26,259 nt of DNA. Source: Paraphysomonas bandaiensis (taxonomy: Eukaryota; Chrysophyceae). This document shows, in pieces, positions 1 to 8,519 of the stretch. The DNA is taken from positions 1 through 26,259 of the forward strand of contig CBFFRP010000511.1 in assembly GCA_965644295.1 (NCBI GenBank), read 5' to 3'. How positions within the stretch are numbered: position 1 is the stretch's first letter; each line of letters starts with the position of its first letter. Both the position numbers and the translations under genes were made by a program. Under the pieces are notes generated by a model. The model was not told where the DNA came from. It saw nothing but the letters and a program-made list of their open reading frames with translations, and made no database searches.

Positions 1-1
1 C

Positions 2-352
2 CCGTACTTCACCTTCTTCCGGAAAGACCGCGGAATCTCCAGAATAGACCACATTCTACATACACCTCTTCCCACATACATACAAATTTCTGGCAACGGG
101 TGCTACACCTCGGACGCCATCACGGCAGCAACCTTTGACCACAGACCGGTCTGGACCGACCTCTGCATCAGTGGAACAGGACCCCCCCTGCCGAAGGAGC
201 AACACCTTCAGATCCCGCCAAGGCTTAACATCAATCCCGCCGATCAGGAAATGGTGGAGGAAAATACCAACAGCATCTCAGCACACATCATCAATCCCTC
301 CCGGAGCCCTCGGCACACCCACACCCTGCCGACCGCGCCGCCACCAAACTAG
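2..352 (+). pseudogene. LINE A endonuclease, C-terminal fragment
   Basis: In the frame beginning at base 2 the translation contains SRIDHIL near the start and TFDHRPVW about 30 residues later. These are the two last conserved blocks of the APE/exonuclease-III-like endonuclease of LINE ORF2 proteins: the S-R-I-D-x-I-L strand, and the final (S)DH(R)P(V) motif carrying the catalytic histidine. Here the usual serine before DH is replaced by phenylalanine. The enzyme nicks target DNA to prime reverse transcription. The frame ends at a TAG at 350-352, while the downstream coding continues one frame over, so a frameshift lies between roughly 200 and 335. The N-terminal catalytic part is outside the window. 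Confidence 0.75.
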
Positions 353-1224
353 CACTAATCCATCGCATCACCATTGACGCGGCTCACGACACATGTAGCG
401 CAGATAGAACGAAGAAAACACGCATTCACCACCTCTGCCAACGCAAACGTTCCCGCTTCAAAGACGGCTTTTCTGCGGAAATGAGAGTTATTCAAACAGC
501 GCTCCACTTAGTCATCTACCTAAAGAGAAAGTTTTTCAACAGAGCCGGCTATCTCCACCCTCATGTAGATGACACACGTCTCTACAGTCTTACACGAAGA
601 GGCCTCCAGCGGTGGGAGGTCACCATAGCCGCCCTGGACCACGCTTCAGAGGACCCATCCCACCCACCCACCACCATCATCAAGCCTGCCGTGGATCCAC
701 GCCAGATGCTGACATGGACTGTTGCGACCATCAATAGCACACAGTTTGACACCCTACGGGATAACCTTACCCGAATGCTCCAAGGAAGAGCAAGAACAGA
801 AATGCGGAAGCGTATGACCCACAGGACCCACACCATCCAAGCCCACCTGGAACTCCAACACATCGGAAAAGTCCTTCAGACAATAGGATTGAAGCGCAAA
901 CAGACGCCACCCCTCACCCGACTCACCCTAGAGGACGGAGCCACCCTAACCCTCCCCATAGACATACAGGACGAGCTGAACAAACATTTCACAGCCCACC
1001 ACTCCATCCCATCCGGACTTGATCCAGTCGCCCACAAGCTACATCATGACGACACCTGGTGGCACGAGCTCGCAGCTGGCGCCGACATGAACACACCCTT
1101 GCATCCACATTCCGCCATTCCCGATCACCACCAGCTTGGCCTACGAAACTTATGCAAAACAAAGGTTACCTCCGCCACAGCTAAAATGATCCAAAAGACG
1201 CTCTACAACAGCAGATCACAATAA
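340..1224 (+). pseudogene. LINE A ORF2 linker between endonuclease and RT
   Basis: This open segment is in frame 1, without stops from about 340 to the stop at 1222-1224. The ATG at 481 is probably internal and not a start, because coding-like sequence is open upstream of it. The protein is basic and helical-looking, with no recognised domain, as is usual for the stretch between the endonuclease and RT of LINE ORF2. The RT domain begins one frame over at about 1188, so these pieces belonged to one protein before a frameshift near 1190-1224. The function of the linker is unknown. Confidence 0.6.
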
Positions 1225-2696
1225 GCGAGTTCCACTCCACCCTGGACGGGATGGCCAAGGATAAAGCGCCCGGACCATCCATGGTCACCACCAACATGAT
1301 AAAGAAATGGACCCCTGAAATAAAGATTGAAGTCCTAGGCCTCCTCCAAACCCTCTGGACCCATCGCCATGTGCCACGCTGGTGGAGAGACAGAGTCATG
1401 ACGCCACTTCTTAAAAAACCAGGACACACGTCTCTAAAGAACCTCCGACCGATAGGGCTCCTAGAGGTTTTGCGCAAACTAATGACCCGTATCATCACCC
1501 ACCGGCTCCTCCACATATGGGAAGAAGATGAAGTACTGCACCCTGCGCAACACGGCTATCGATGGCGACACGGCACGGACACGGCCATTCTACGAGTCCT
1601 CGCGGCCACGGAACTGGCCAAACTTACCGGGCATGTGAAACTCTGCACCTTCTGGGATTTTCAAAAGGCCTTCGACTCCATCGCACCCAATCTTCTCAAA
1701 TTAGCATGGGCACGACTTGGTGTCCCCGATGACACTATCAAATGGCTAAGCGATCTCGACGATGGGGGTCGCACCTTCATCTGGACCCCACACATGGCCG
1801 ACAACATCGATCCCCGATCACTCGAAGAACTGCTTGGCTCAGATGACTCCTTTATCCAGCACCCTGATATGGGATTCTCCGCGGAGAGAGGGGTCACACA
1901 AGGTGGAACTGAATCCACAGTTGCATGGATTGTCATCTTTGACATGATCCTATGCTGGTCTGACCTACATGATGATAGCCAAGATGAGGCGTACGCAGAT
2001 GACCTCTCCCAAATCACAACTTCCATTGAGGCCACTCAGCTCAAGGCCGACAAACTCTCATCCTTCTGCGCCTTCTCCGGAATGCAACTAAACATCCCCA
2101 AAACTGAATGCATTGCCCTGGGAGCCCCATTTGCGGTGACGGCCATGTTAGAATCAAACCCACACAACATCATAAGAGACTGGAACTGGTGCCCACACCC
2201 CATCCCCATCCAAACAACCACCAATTCCACCAAGTATCTCGGCGTACAACTTCCATTCTCCGTAAAGGACACTGACTCCCACAGCTGGTGCACCACCTAC
2301 ATAGCCACATCCACGGCAGTTCTACGATCCAAATGCGCGACACCTGACTGCAAGCTACTCGTCCTCAACACACAAATACTCCCGACCCTACTATACAAGG
2401 CCACCAAAGCATCCTGGACATATGCTAAATACATCGCCATACACAAACTACTCGCGCAGGCCGCTAGGAAAATACTCCGTCTCCCCCCTGGATATCCCAC
2501 GGATCTTATCTACCTTCCCCCGAAATACAAAGAGCTTGGACTGCGCAAATTTTCAACCCACGCTCAGACTCAGAAATGGCATACTCTTCAACGAGCCCTC
2601 ACACTCGGAGGACAGCCCAGAGTGCGGCCATATCGCTCTTGCAACGCTACGAGCACCCCCCCCAGCAGGACGTTGACACGTACATCACCAGTCTAA
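1188..2696 (+). pseudogene. LINE A reverse transcriptase domain
   Basis: This is the reverse transcriptase of LINE A in frame 3. The conserved blocks appear in order: KDKAPGPS (entry motif of LINE RTs), LRPIGLLEVLRKL, QHGYRWRHGTDTAI, DFQKAFDS (motif A with the first catalytic Asp), GVTQGGTESTVAW (motif B), YADD at about 1992-2003 (motif C with the catalytic Asp pair), LNIPKTE (motif D) and TKYLGVQL (motif E). All catalytic aspartates are present. A palm insertion of about 35 residues with DDGG and DDSF lies between motifs A and B. The true domain starts upstream of the first ATG (1251), at about 1188. Near 2600-2635 the coding sense moves to frame 2, and frame 3 then runs into low-quality sequence and a stop at 2696, so a frameshift separates RT from RNase H. 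Confidence 0.88.
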
Positions 2697-3334
2697 TACA
2701 ATGGGGGCAACAACTACGCATCAGAATACAACCTCCCTCCCCAGCTACGCCACAATTCCGAGCTACTATTGACAAAGTCCAATCACAGCTACAACTGTAC
2801 AATGATCACAAATATGCTTACAAAGCCATCTTCACGGATGGATCCTTCACACGCACACACCTCACCCCTGCTCACCTACTCGGCAACACCCACACACAGC
2901 CCAATTCTCACGACGGAGGAGCTGCAATTGTATGGCTCCCGCCCAAGAACACCTGGGGTCACAGACAAACCAAAATCCTACTACTTACGGCACCACAGCA
3001 CACAGCGCCTGGCCTCAACGCATACACCTACGAAACCCTTGCAATATCAGCAGCACTGACATTCTCCAATGTACTCCACTCTTCCGTGCCAATCTGGACT
3101 GACTGCCAGGCGGTACAGACGCGGACCAAAGAGGCCCTCTCACACAGACGGCGCGCCCTCGGAACAAAGCCCCAGGGAATATTTTACGAATGCCTCGCCA
3201 CCACAGCTCTTAAACAGCGTCCAATAAAATGGACGCGCTCGCACCCCGAACGTAGAACACAAGTTCAAAGCAACTGGACCTACTACACTGACCACGGCAT
3301 TTATATAGCTGACGCCGCCGCCAGCGGCGATTAG
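2576..3334 (+). pseudogene. LINE A RNase H domain
   Basis: Frame 2 encodes a type I RNase H. Visible motifs are IFTDGSF (first catalytic Asp, codon 2837-2839), NAYTYETLAIS (catalytic Glu), WTDCQAV (second Asp), then WTRSHPE (His-containing block) and IYIADAAA (last Asp of the D-E-D-D set). It would remove RNA from the RNA/DNA hybrid during second-strand synthesis. About 60 residues before the first motif match the connection expected after an RT thumb. The frame stops at 3332-3334. An RNase H after RT separates this family from L1-type elements and points to I/RTE-like or plant/protist clades with acquired RNase H. Residues before about 2620 overlap the RT frame and are probably not native. 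Confidence 0.8.
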
Positions 3335-3664
3335 AAGACACTAGACAAAGTGCTCGGAGCCTCCAACTACAGTGTTGTCACAACTGTGACGCTACGCACA
3401 TACTGGAAGAATTCTTCACCACGGGTCAATGGCACTGGCGTAGATACGATACACACCTCCTCACAGACCTCGGTCCTATGCTAGGAGACGTTACAGATCT
3501 CCACCACACCAGTGGGACCTCCATCAATACACCTTCCGACGAGATAGCATGTATGCTGCACAAACGCAACGAGACCCGCAGTATTGGACACGCAGCGGAA
3601 CAAGGCTCCCACACAAGCTCCATCCCCTCCGTACCCATAACTCCTCCAAACACTACATCTCCCT
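3335..3664 (+). other. LINE A decayed stretch between RNase H and the C-terminal domain
   Basis: No single frame stays open here. Short open pieces in all three forward frames share the C-rich composition of the flanking ORF2 pieces. The stretch lies exactly between the RNase H and the zinc-finger domain, so it is best read as ORF2 sequence broken by several indels. I see no separate gene in it. Antisense ORFs of about 115-120 codons are composition shadows. Confidence 0.55.
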
Positions 3665-4495
3665 CTCGCAGAGCGTATACGCGAGACGGCATACGTATGG
3701 GACAAATCCTTTGCAATGGGTAGAAACCGAGCCAAAGGAAAATCCGGACATGATCGCACAACGGCTTCCACATGCGCAGACTGTGCACACCCCACAGACA
3801 ACATGGCGCACATGCTTCTCACCTGCACTCACCCTGACATCTTTCACATACGTGAAGATGTCCACCAAGCACACCACAATAAGCTTGACAAACTTCGCAC
3901 ACGCACGCTCCCCCATCCCTGGTTTTACACCGCCATAACCAAACTAGCCAAAGCCGCATGGAACCCAACCACCCCCCAGGTTGAGCGCTACTGGACCGGC
4001 CACATTACTGCCACACAATTGGCCGACACATTCGGACGTCACATATCCAACTCACTGCTCGAACATCAGTTCCACGCCCTCGAAAAATCCATCGCCTCTA
4101 TCCTACTCCCCCTATATGATGGAGGGCTCCGCATGCTTCGCAATAGGGGATTCAGACACCACAACGCAGACACGGCACCGGCGACACCGGTCACGACACA
4201 TTCACAGCAACGCCAGTCCCAAGATACTCACCCGACACCAAAAATACTCCAACTACTCCAGGCGACATCCACTCCAAGAACTACACTCTCTGCAAGAGCC
4301 CAGACCCGACAGAGGCAAGCGCAACCACTCCGGAAACAACTCCTCCTTACTTGTGGCCGAAACCCCACCTCAACAACCAGCACCATCTCCACCACCGACT
4401 TGCACTCTCATATACATCTCGCCTCACCCACCCCCCACATAATCCATGGCACAGGCCCGCCAGACACATTGCCCAAAGGTAGACCCCCCGACTAA
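3665..4495 (+). pseudogene. LINE A ORF2 C-terminal zinc-finger-like domain
   Basis: Frame 2 from about 3665 encodes the C-terminal part of LINE ORF2. After the block WDKSFAMGRNRAK comes a Cys/His cluster, C-x2-C (CADC), then H (MAHML) and C (TCTHP), which is the zf-RVT-type arrangement at the end of many LINE ORF2 proteins. Next is WNP-(x)4-PQVERYWTG, shared almost residue for residue with LINE B (WNP then PQVERFWTG). The tail is low-complexity (Thr, Pro, Gln, Arg) and ends in DTLPKGRPPD, a motif that reappears near the 3' end of LINE D. The ATG at 3716 is internal. The cluster probably binds the element's RNA or target DNA. The domain is well preserved compared with the region just upstream. 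Confidence 0.7.
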
Positions 4496-4664
4496 CCTCA
4501 CTACAAGGGACGGTTGCACCATGGTGCTCGCAGCGATGCACAAGCAGTCCCGAGACGGTTGCCCGCCACTAGTAGTATATAGCAAATCTAGTTATTAGCT
4601 AGTCTATAGACACAAACTAGTTTCTGTACGCAACCGTACTCATGTAATAATCAGACTTTCATAT
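4496..4664 (+). repeat. LINE A 3' UTR with conserved hairpin module
   Basis: Downstream of the ORF2 stop, GTTGCACCATGGTGC (4513-4527) can fold on itself (GCACC/GGTGC). It is followed by GCTCG...CAAGC (4526-4545), a weaker second stem. The same module is found near 11147, 20721 and 25044. The UTR continues through an AT-rich, CTAGT-repeating stretch and ends in TAATAATCAGACTTTCATAT. No poly(A) follows. The conserved 3' structure is likely the site recognised by the element's own RT. Confidence 0.7.
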
Positions 4665-4737
4665 ATCCCCATATAGTTAATTCTAGTAGTGGTTTCCCAG
4701 CCATAAATAGCTCGTTTTCTACTTCCAGAAATAATCA

Positions 4738-5707
4738 TATAGAAATCAACGGACGCTGGAGGCCTACACAGCTCACCGAGACCTGACCGGGCTCCTGAAT
4801 ACTGGAAAGACAGCGGAGCACTACTTCCGCGCAAACTGGCGCAAGCAGATGGTGGACCCTCAAAGGACAAAAAGTGAGTTCCCACCTGCGCCAGCGAGAA
4901 CTCAATGCAGCACTGACATGTTGGGACAAATCCTACAGCATAGGAAGAAACCGGGCGAAAACCAAACACGGACTCGACATGGCTAAAGCCGCATGTTCTG
5001 ACTGCGGATTTAGACTAGACTCACTCAAGCATATGTGTCTAGACTGTCCAAATGACAACATAATGCAGATAAGGGAGTCTGCATTTCACAGCCACAAAAA
5101 CGCGCTTCTAGAAGAAATGAGAAATCCGGAACTACCCCAATGGATCACCACTGTACTCCAGCGACTCTCCAGCAGGGCCTGGAACCCTTCCGTGCCACAG
5201 GTGGAAAGATTCTGGACGGGTACCATCACAACTACTCAGCTTGAAATGGTTTTTGGAGATCACATCCATGAGTCACTGACATCCCAAGGACTGCGCAGCA
5301 TCAAATCAGCGATCATCAAATTACTTCTACCGCTTTTCGCTGCAGCAAAACTAATGATCCAAGATCGAGGTAGAAGATACGTTACCCTACAGAAAGGTCC
5401 CCCAAGGCTACTACCGCGGCCGCATCCAAAACATAGACAGAAACGAAAACACCCAAGGGTGCTAAGATTACTAGGAATCCACAGACGAACCGAGACTAGA
5501 ACACCGCCCACCGCACCTATGAACCTTACCAACCATACGCAAAGGACCATAGCACCGGACCGTATGACACCAACAGGCCCTAGACAACGGCGACGACGTC
5601 TCCGGCAACTCCACCTATGCCCAACGCCCAGACGGTGCATGGCGACACCGCCACATTCCACCACACCATCAACCTCTCAGTGCACACATCTAGTGCTCGG
5701 TACGCTC
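4738..5707 (+). mobile_element. LINE B, 5' part (truncated), split by the copia insertion
   Basis: C-rich LINE sequence resumes about 75 bp after the end of LINE A. It carries the C-terminal ORF2 domain described below. It is interrupted at 5707/5708 by the copia LTR, and its 3' end continues at 11001 or 11006, on the far side of that element. The 5-bp CGCTC at 5703-5707 is repeated at 11001-11005, so the two LINE pieces were one before the insertion. The exact 5' boundary near 4738 is inferred from the composition change and is uncertain by tens of bases. Confidence 0.7.
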
Positions 5708-5710
5708 TAA
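4874..5710 (+). pseudogene. LINE B ORF2 C-terminal domain, cut by copia
   Basis: This frame is homologous to the LINE A C-terminal domain. It shares WDKSYSIGRNRAK, a C-x2-C...H...C cluster (CSDCG, LKHMCLDC), the WNP...PQVERFWTG block and the SIKSAIIKLLLPLF helix. It then enters an Arg/Pro/Thr-rich tail. The open frame ends at a TAA (5708-5710) formed by the first three bases of the copia LTR, so the present stop is a product of the insertion. Codon 1 is not a real start, because the LINE piece is 5'-truncated. Compared with LINE A this segment is cleaner, without internal frameshifts, so LINE B looks younger. Confidence 0.7.
5703..5707. repeat. Target site duplication, left copy (CGCTC)
   Basis: CGCTC at 5703-5707 directly precedes the LTR and is matched by CGCTC at 11001-11005 directly after the other LTR. 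Five bases is the normal duplication for copia integrases. The match also fixes the LTR ends at 5708 and 11000. Confidence 0.9.
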
Positions 5711-6000
5711 CAGAAGTTGACATTATTTGCTAAGGTTTTCTATTCTCAACTGATAAGATGAAATTATAAACATTACATGATAAAGAACCTAAGTTGTGTT
5801 CGATGTGTTCAACACCATTCATTTACTACTATAGTGTACAAACCACCCACTCAGTGATCGTATCCTGTATAGTCATCCACTTCTACTTCAGTTTCATACT
5901 ACATAATATAATGTACTAATTACATATATATCTTTCGATCCTTGCATCTCACATAATACTGCACTCAATTGCAAGTATATAGAATCTTCAGATCTCAACA
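5708..6000 (-). repeat. Copia 3' LTR (293 bp)
   Basis: In element orientation the repeat begins TGTTGAGATCTGAAG at 6000 and ends in TTCTGTTA at 5708. It matches the copy at 10708-11000 base for base as far as I can read. The end TTA, in place of the usual CA, is supported by the target duplication. The LTR is AT-rich and would hold promoter and polyadenylation signals. It also contains the ATG that starts gag in the 5' copy. Confidence 0.93.
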
Positions 6001-6015
6001 CTCCCCCTCAATTGA
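6001..6015 (-). other. Polypurine tract
   Basis: On the - strand the bases next to the 3' LTR read TGAGGGGGAG followed directly by TGTTGAG. This purine run is the expected primer site for plus-strand DNA synthesis. Confidence 0.85.
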
Positions 6016-6125
6016 GTGTTGTACTTATGACGCCTCCCAGCTATTGAATGCCTGAGATAAAAAAATTCTTGACAGTAAAATAGACTCATCTCTAAGTCTA
6101 AACCTCTGTCTAAAAAACTCAGTAC

Positions 6126-8519
6126 CTACTTGCGCCTTCTTTTATCCCTTGGTCCCTCATTAATCACTTCAGTGGAACTCTTAACTTTCTCTCCAAGATT
6201 TCTCTTTCTCTGATCCATATATGATAAACCAACCAATGACTTTGTATAAATATCTGCTGCTTGTTGCGATGTATGCACATGCACTAACTTAATCGTATTG
6301 AACTGATTGGGATCCACGTGCTCTCTCACCATGTGATACTTAATCTCAATGTGCTTCGACTTCTTGTGAAACACTGGGTTTTCGGCCAAATCCTGGGCAC
6401 TCTGACTGTCGATGAAGAATGGTGTGGGTTTGATGAGCCTCAACTTAATCTCACCCGTCACCCCCCGAACCCATAGCACTTCTTGGAGACCCGAGTAAAT
6501 ACACTGATACTCAGACTGCATGCTTGACGTTGCCACTGTCGTCTGCAGTTTGGACTGCCAGGCTATAGGCCCTCCCGCTGCAAACCCAACGTACCCCGAC
6601 GTGGACTTCCTGGAGAGCTGATCTCCCGCCCAATCCGCGTCAGTAAACATATGGAAGTCGAACCGTCTACTCCCATATTGAATCCCTTTGTCAATAGAAC
6701 CACGAATATATTGCCATACATGTGTTAATAGCTTGCATACTTCAATATTCACCTTATTACTGAACCGAGACAGTACTCCCACTGCATAGGCAATATCCGG
6801 CCTCGTGTTCATCGATAGATATAGTAATGCACCTATCAGCGGCCGATATGGGAAGTTATCTACTATAAGCTGTTCCTCCTCGGTATGCTCATGCCGCGCC
6901 CCTTTTGCCACTAAATCCATTGCTTCCGCCGGTAGAGGACTCTTCCGTACCTTTCGCGGTGACCCAAGATACTTTTCAAACTTTTCTAAGATCTTAGCCG
7001 CATATACTGATTGGTCAAGACGAATATACTCTGGCGTTCTTGTGACTCGAACATTCAGAAAATGTTCCATCTCGCCCATATCCTTCATATCAAACCGGGC
7101 ACACAGTTGAGCTTTAATATCCTTCACTATGTTGACATCACGACCTAACACTAGGATATCATCCACATATATCGTTAATAATATCAATTCATCGCCCTTA
7201 TACTGATAATACAAACACGGGTCTAATACACATGGTTTAAAATGCATAGATCGTATGAATTTATCCAATGTTTTCCACCACGACCGCGGGGAACTCCGAA
7301 GCCCGTATAACGACTTCTTCAGCTTAAAGCAGTACCCCTCAGGCAGCTGAAAGTCCGGAGTTGCCTTCATATATACGTCCCCCTCTATATCTGCATATAG
7401 AAATGCGTTAGACACATCCAGTTGATGAATTACCATGTTCATCACGAAAGCTATGGTGATTAACAGTCGCACTGTTACCCCCTTAACAACGGGTGCGAAA
7501 TGGTTCGCCCAACCACTCGACTGCTGTCCACAACCGATTGCTACAAGACGAGCCTTATATCGGCGGACCTCTCCCTCCTTATCGTACTTCTTTCCATAGA
7601 CGTACTTGGAGTGCAGTGGGACGACTCCGTCCGGTATACGAGTCACCTCCATGGTATCTCGCTTCGCCAAACCCTCTCGCTCTACACGGCGAGCTCGTCT
7701 CCACTCCCTGTGCTCGGCACTCTCCAAGGACTCACGATGTGTCTGAGGCACTGTCGACTCTTCCGCTGACATCCACACTGAGTCTGCCTCCTGTAAAAGG
7801 TCACTCACATCACTCTCATCACTCAAATGATGGATTTGTCCTAACACCGACACATTCGTTACCGTCCTTGGAGTTCTTGCGCGTTTGCCGTGCGGATGAT
7901 TCTCGGCAGGGGTCCCTTCCCCCGAAGGTAATGCTGAGTCAGCCTGGGGCTGCACCTGCCCACTTTCCGACTGCTGTGGCACCACTCCGCTGATACCGCC
8001 GTCACGGTTGTCAGTAACTCTGGCCCTAACCACCCTCTGCGCAAGATCCTCTGTCATCTTCTTGATGTCAGCAATATGAATAGGAGTTTTATCCTCCACT
8101 TGAACCTGGTTACCAGTAACCAACGACCGGTATCCCACAATAAGTCCCTTCCTTATCACCACTCTGTTAGTCTTGTATAGCAGACCACCATCCTCATGGT
8201 GCTTTCCGATAAGATACTCAAACTCACCCGGTTGACGAGCCTCGGGATCTATAGCCACTTGAGCCTCCTCCAGCTCTCTATAATAATCCTGAGACCTCTC
8301 AGGTACCGATTCATCAAATAATACATGTACAGAGTGTACTACGGTGTCCCCCACTAGCACCTTGTATCCTTTTCGATCAGCTGGATACCCTATGAAATAA
8401 CCTGTCATTGCTTTGTCCTCCCAGTCCTTCCTCCTGTCGGCCTTGGGTGTTAGCACATATGCTTTGCACCCCCATTTCCGTAGCCACGATAGGCTGGGAA
8501 CGCTCCCCCTGGGACACAC
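6126..8519 (-). CDS. Copia pol, part 2: integrase C-terminus, reverse transcriptase, RNase H
   Basis: The frame opens in the integrase C-terminal region (WLRKWGCKAYV, then GYFIGYPADRKGYKV, the usual copia block after the catalytic core). A variable acidic linker follows. The RT has YKARLVAIG, HQLDVSNAFLYADI (motif A Asp), KSLYGLRSSPRSW (motif B) and YVDDILV (motif C). Copia RNase H follows with FTDADWAGD, SEYQCI (Glu), FIDSQSAQDL and the HVHTSQQAADIYTKSL end. All catalytic acidic residues are present. There is no true start: the first codon at 8517-8519 is GTG, and the segment was joined to the upstream frame before a 1-base change in a homopolymer at 8505-8509. The stop is at 6126-6128, about 125 bp from the LTR. 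Confidence 0.92.
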   Translation of the reverse strand: MCPRGSVPSLSWLRKWGCKAYVLTPKADRRKDWEDKAMTGYFIGYPADRKGYKVLVGDTVVHSVHVLFDESVPERSQDYYRELEEAQVAIDPEARQPGEFEYLIGKHHEDGGLLYKTNRVVIRKGLIVGYRSLVTGNQVQVEDKTPIHIADIKKMTEDLAQRVVRARVTDNRDGGISGVVPQQSESGQVQPQADSALPSGEGTPAENHPHGKRARTPRTVTNVSVLGQIHHLSDESDVSDLLQEADSVWMSAEESTVPQTHRESLESAEHREWRRARRVEREGLAKRDTMEVTRIPDGVVPLHSKYVYGKKYDKEGEVRRYKARLVAIGCGQQSSGWANHFAPVVKGVTVRLLITIAFVMNMVIHQLDVSNAFLYADIEGDVYMKATPDFQLPEGYCFKLKKSLYGLRSSPRSWWKTLDKFIRSMHFKPCVLDPCLYYQYKGDELILLTIYVDDILVLGRDVNIVKDIKAQLCARFDMKDMGEMEHFLNVRVTRTPEYIRLDQSVYAAKILEKFEKYLGSPRKVRKSPLPAEAMDLVAKGARHEHTEEEQLIVDNFPYRPLIGALLYLSMNTRPDIAYAVGVLSRFSNKVNIEVCKLLTHVWQYIRGSIDKGIQYGSRRFDFHMFTDADWAGDQLSRKSTSGYVGFAAGGPIAWQSKLQTTVATSSMQSEYQCIYSGLQEVLWVRGVTGEIKLRLIKPTPFFIDSQSAQDLAENPVFHKKSKHIEIKYHMVREHVDPNQFNTIKLVHVHTSQQAADIYTKSLVGLSYMDQRKRNLGEKVKSSTEVINEGPRDKRRRK

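Larger units (their letters stand above)
1..4664 (+). mobile_element. LINE A: decayed non-LTR retrotransposon, 5' end outside window
   Basis: One decayed element explains the whole stretch. Reading along the + strand, and changing frame several times, it gives the end of an APE-type endonuclease, a reverse transcriptase, an RNase H, a C-terminal Cys/His domain and a 3' UTR. The 3' UTR recurs in three other places in the window, near 11150, 20720 and 25045. The coding strand is strongly C-rich and G-poor, unlike the host genes. The element ends near 4664 in a conserved TAATAATCAGACTTTCA-type terminus without a poly(A) tail. At least four frame changes plus internal stops mean it cannot encode a full ORF2. 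The 5' end lies beyond the window, so ORF1 is not seen. The domain order is that of RNase H-bearing LINE clades; I do not assign a clade. Confidence 0.85.

Noticed and set aside
582-863. Antisense ORFs opposite LINE A and B (for example 582-863, 1181-1516, 1661-2035, 3426-3828, 5260-5664)
   Set aside because: They follow from the G-rich complement of a C-rich coding strand, which lacks stops. They carry no family motifs, and the RT, RNase H or zinc-finger motifs are on the + strand.
7493-7993. + strand ORFs across the copia element (7493-7993, 7500-7769, 8408-8716, 10035-10388)
   Set aside because: They are shadows of the - strand gag-pol, with no recognisable domains.
8450-8519. Programmed ribosomal frameshift between the two copia frames
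   Set aside because: The overlap is within integrase, not between gag and pol, and the GGGGGA run does not fit a standard slippery heptamer with both tRNAs re-pairing. A homopolymer error or mutation is simpler.
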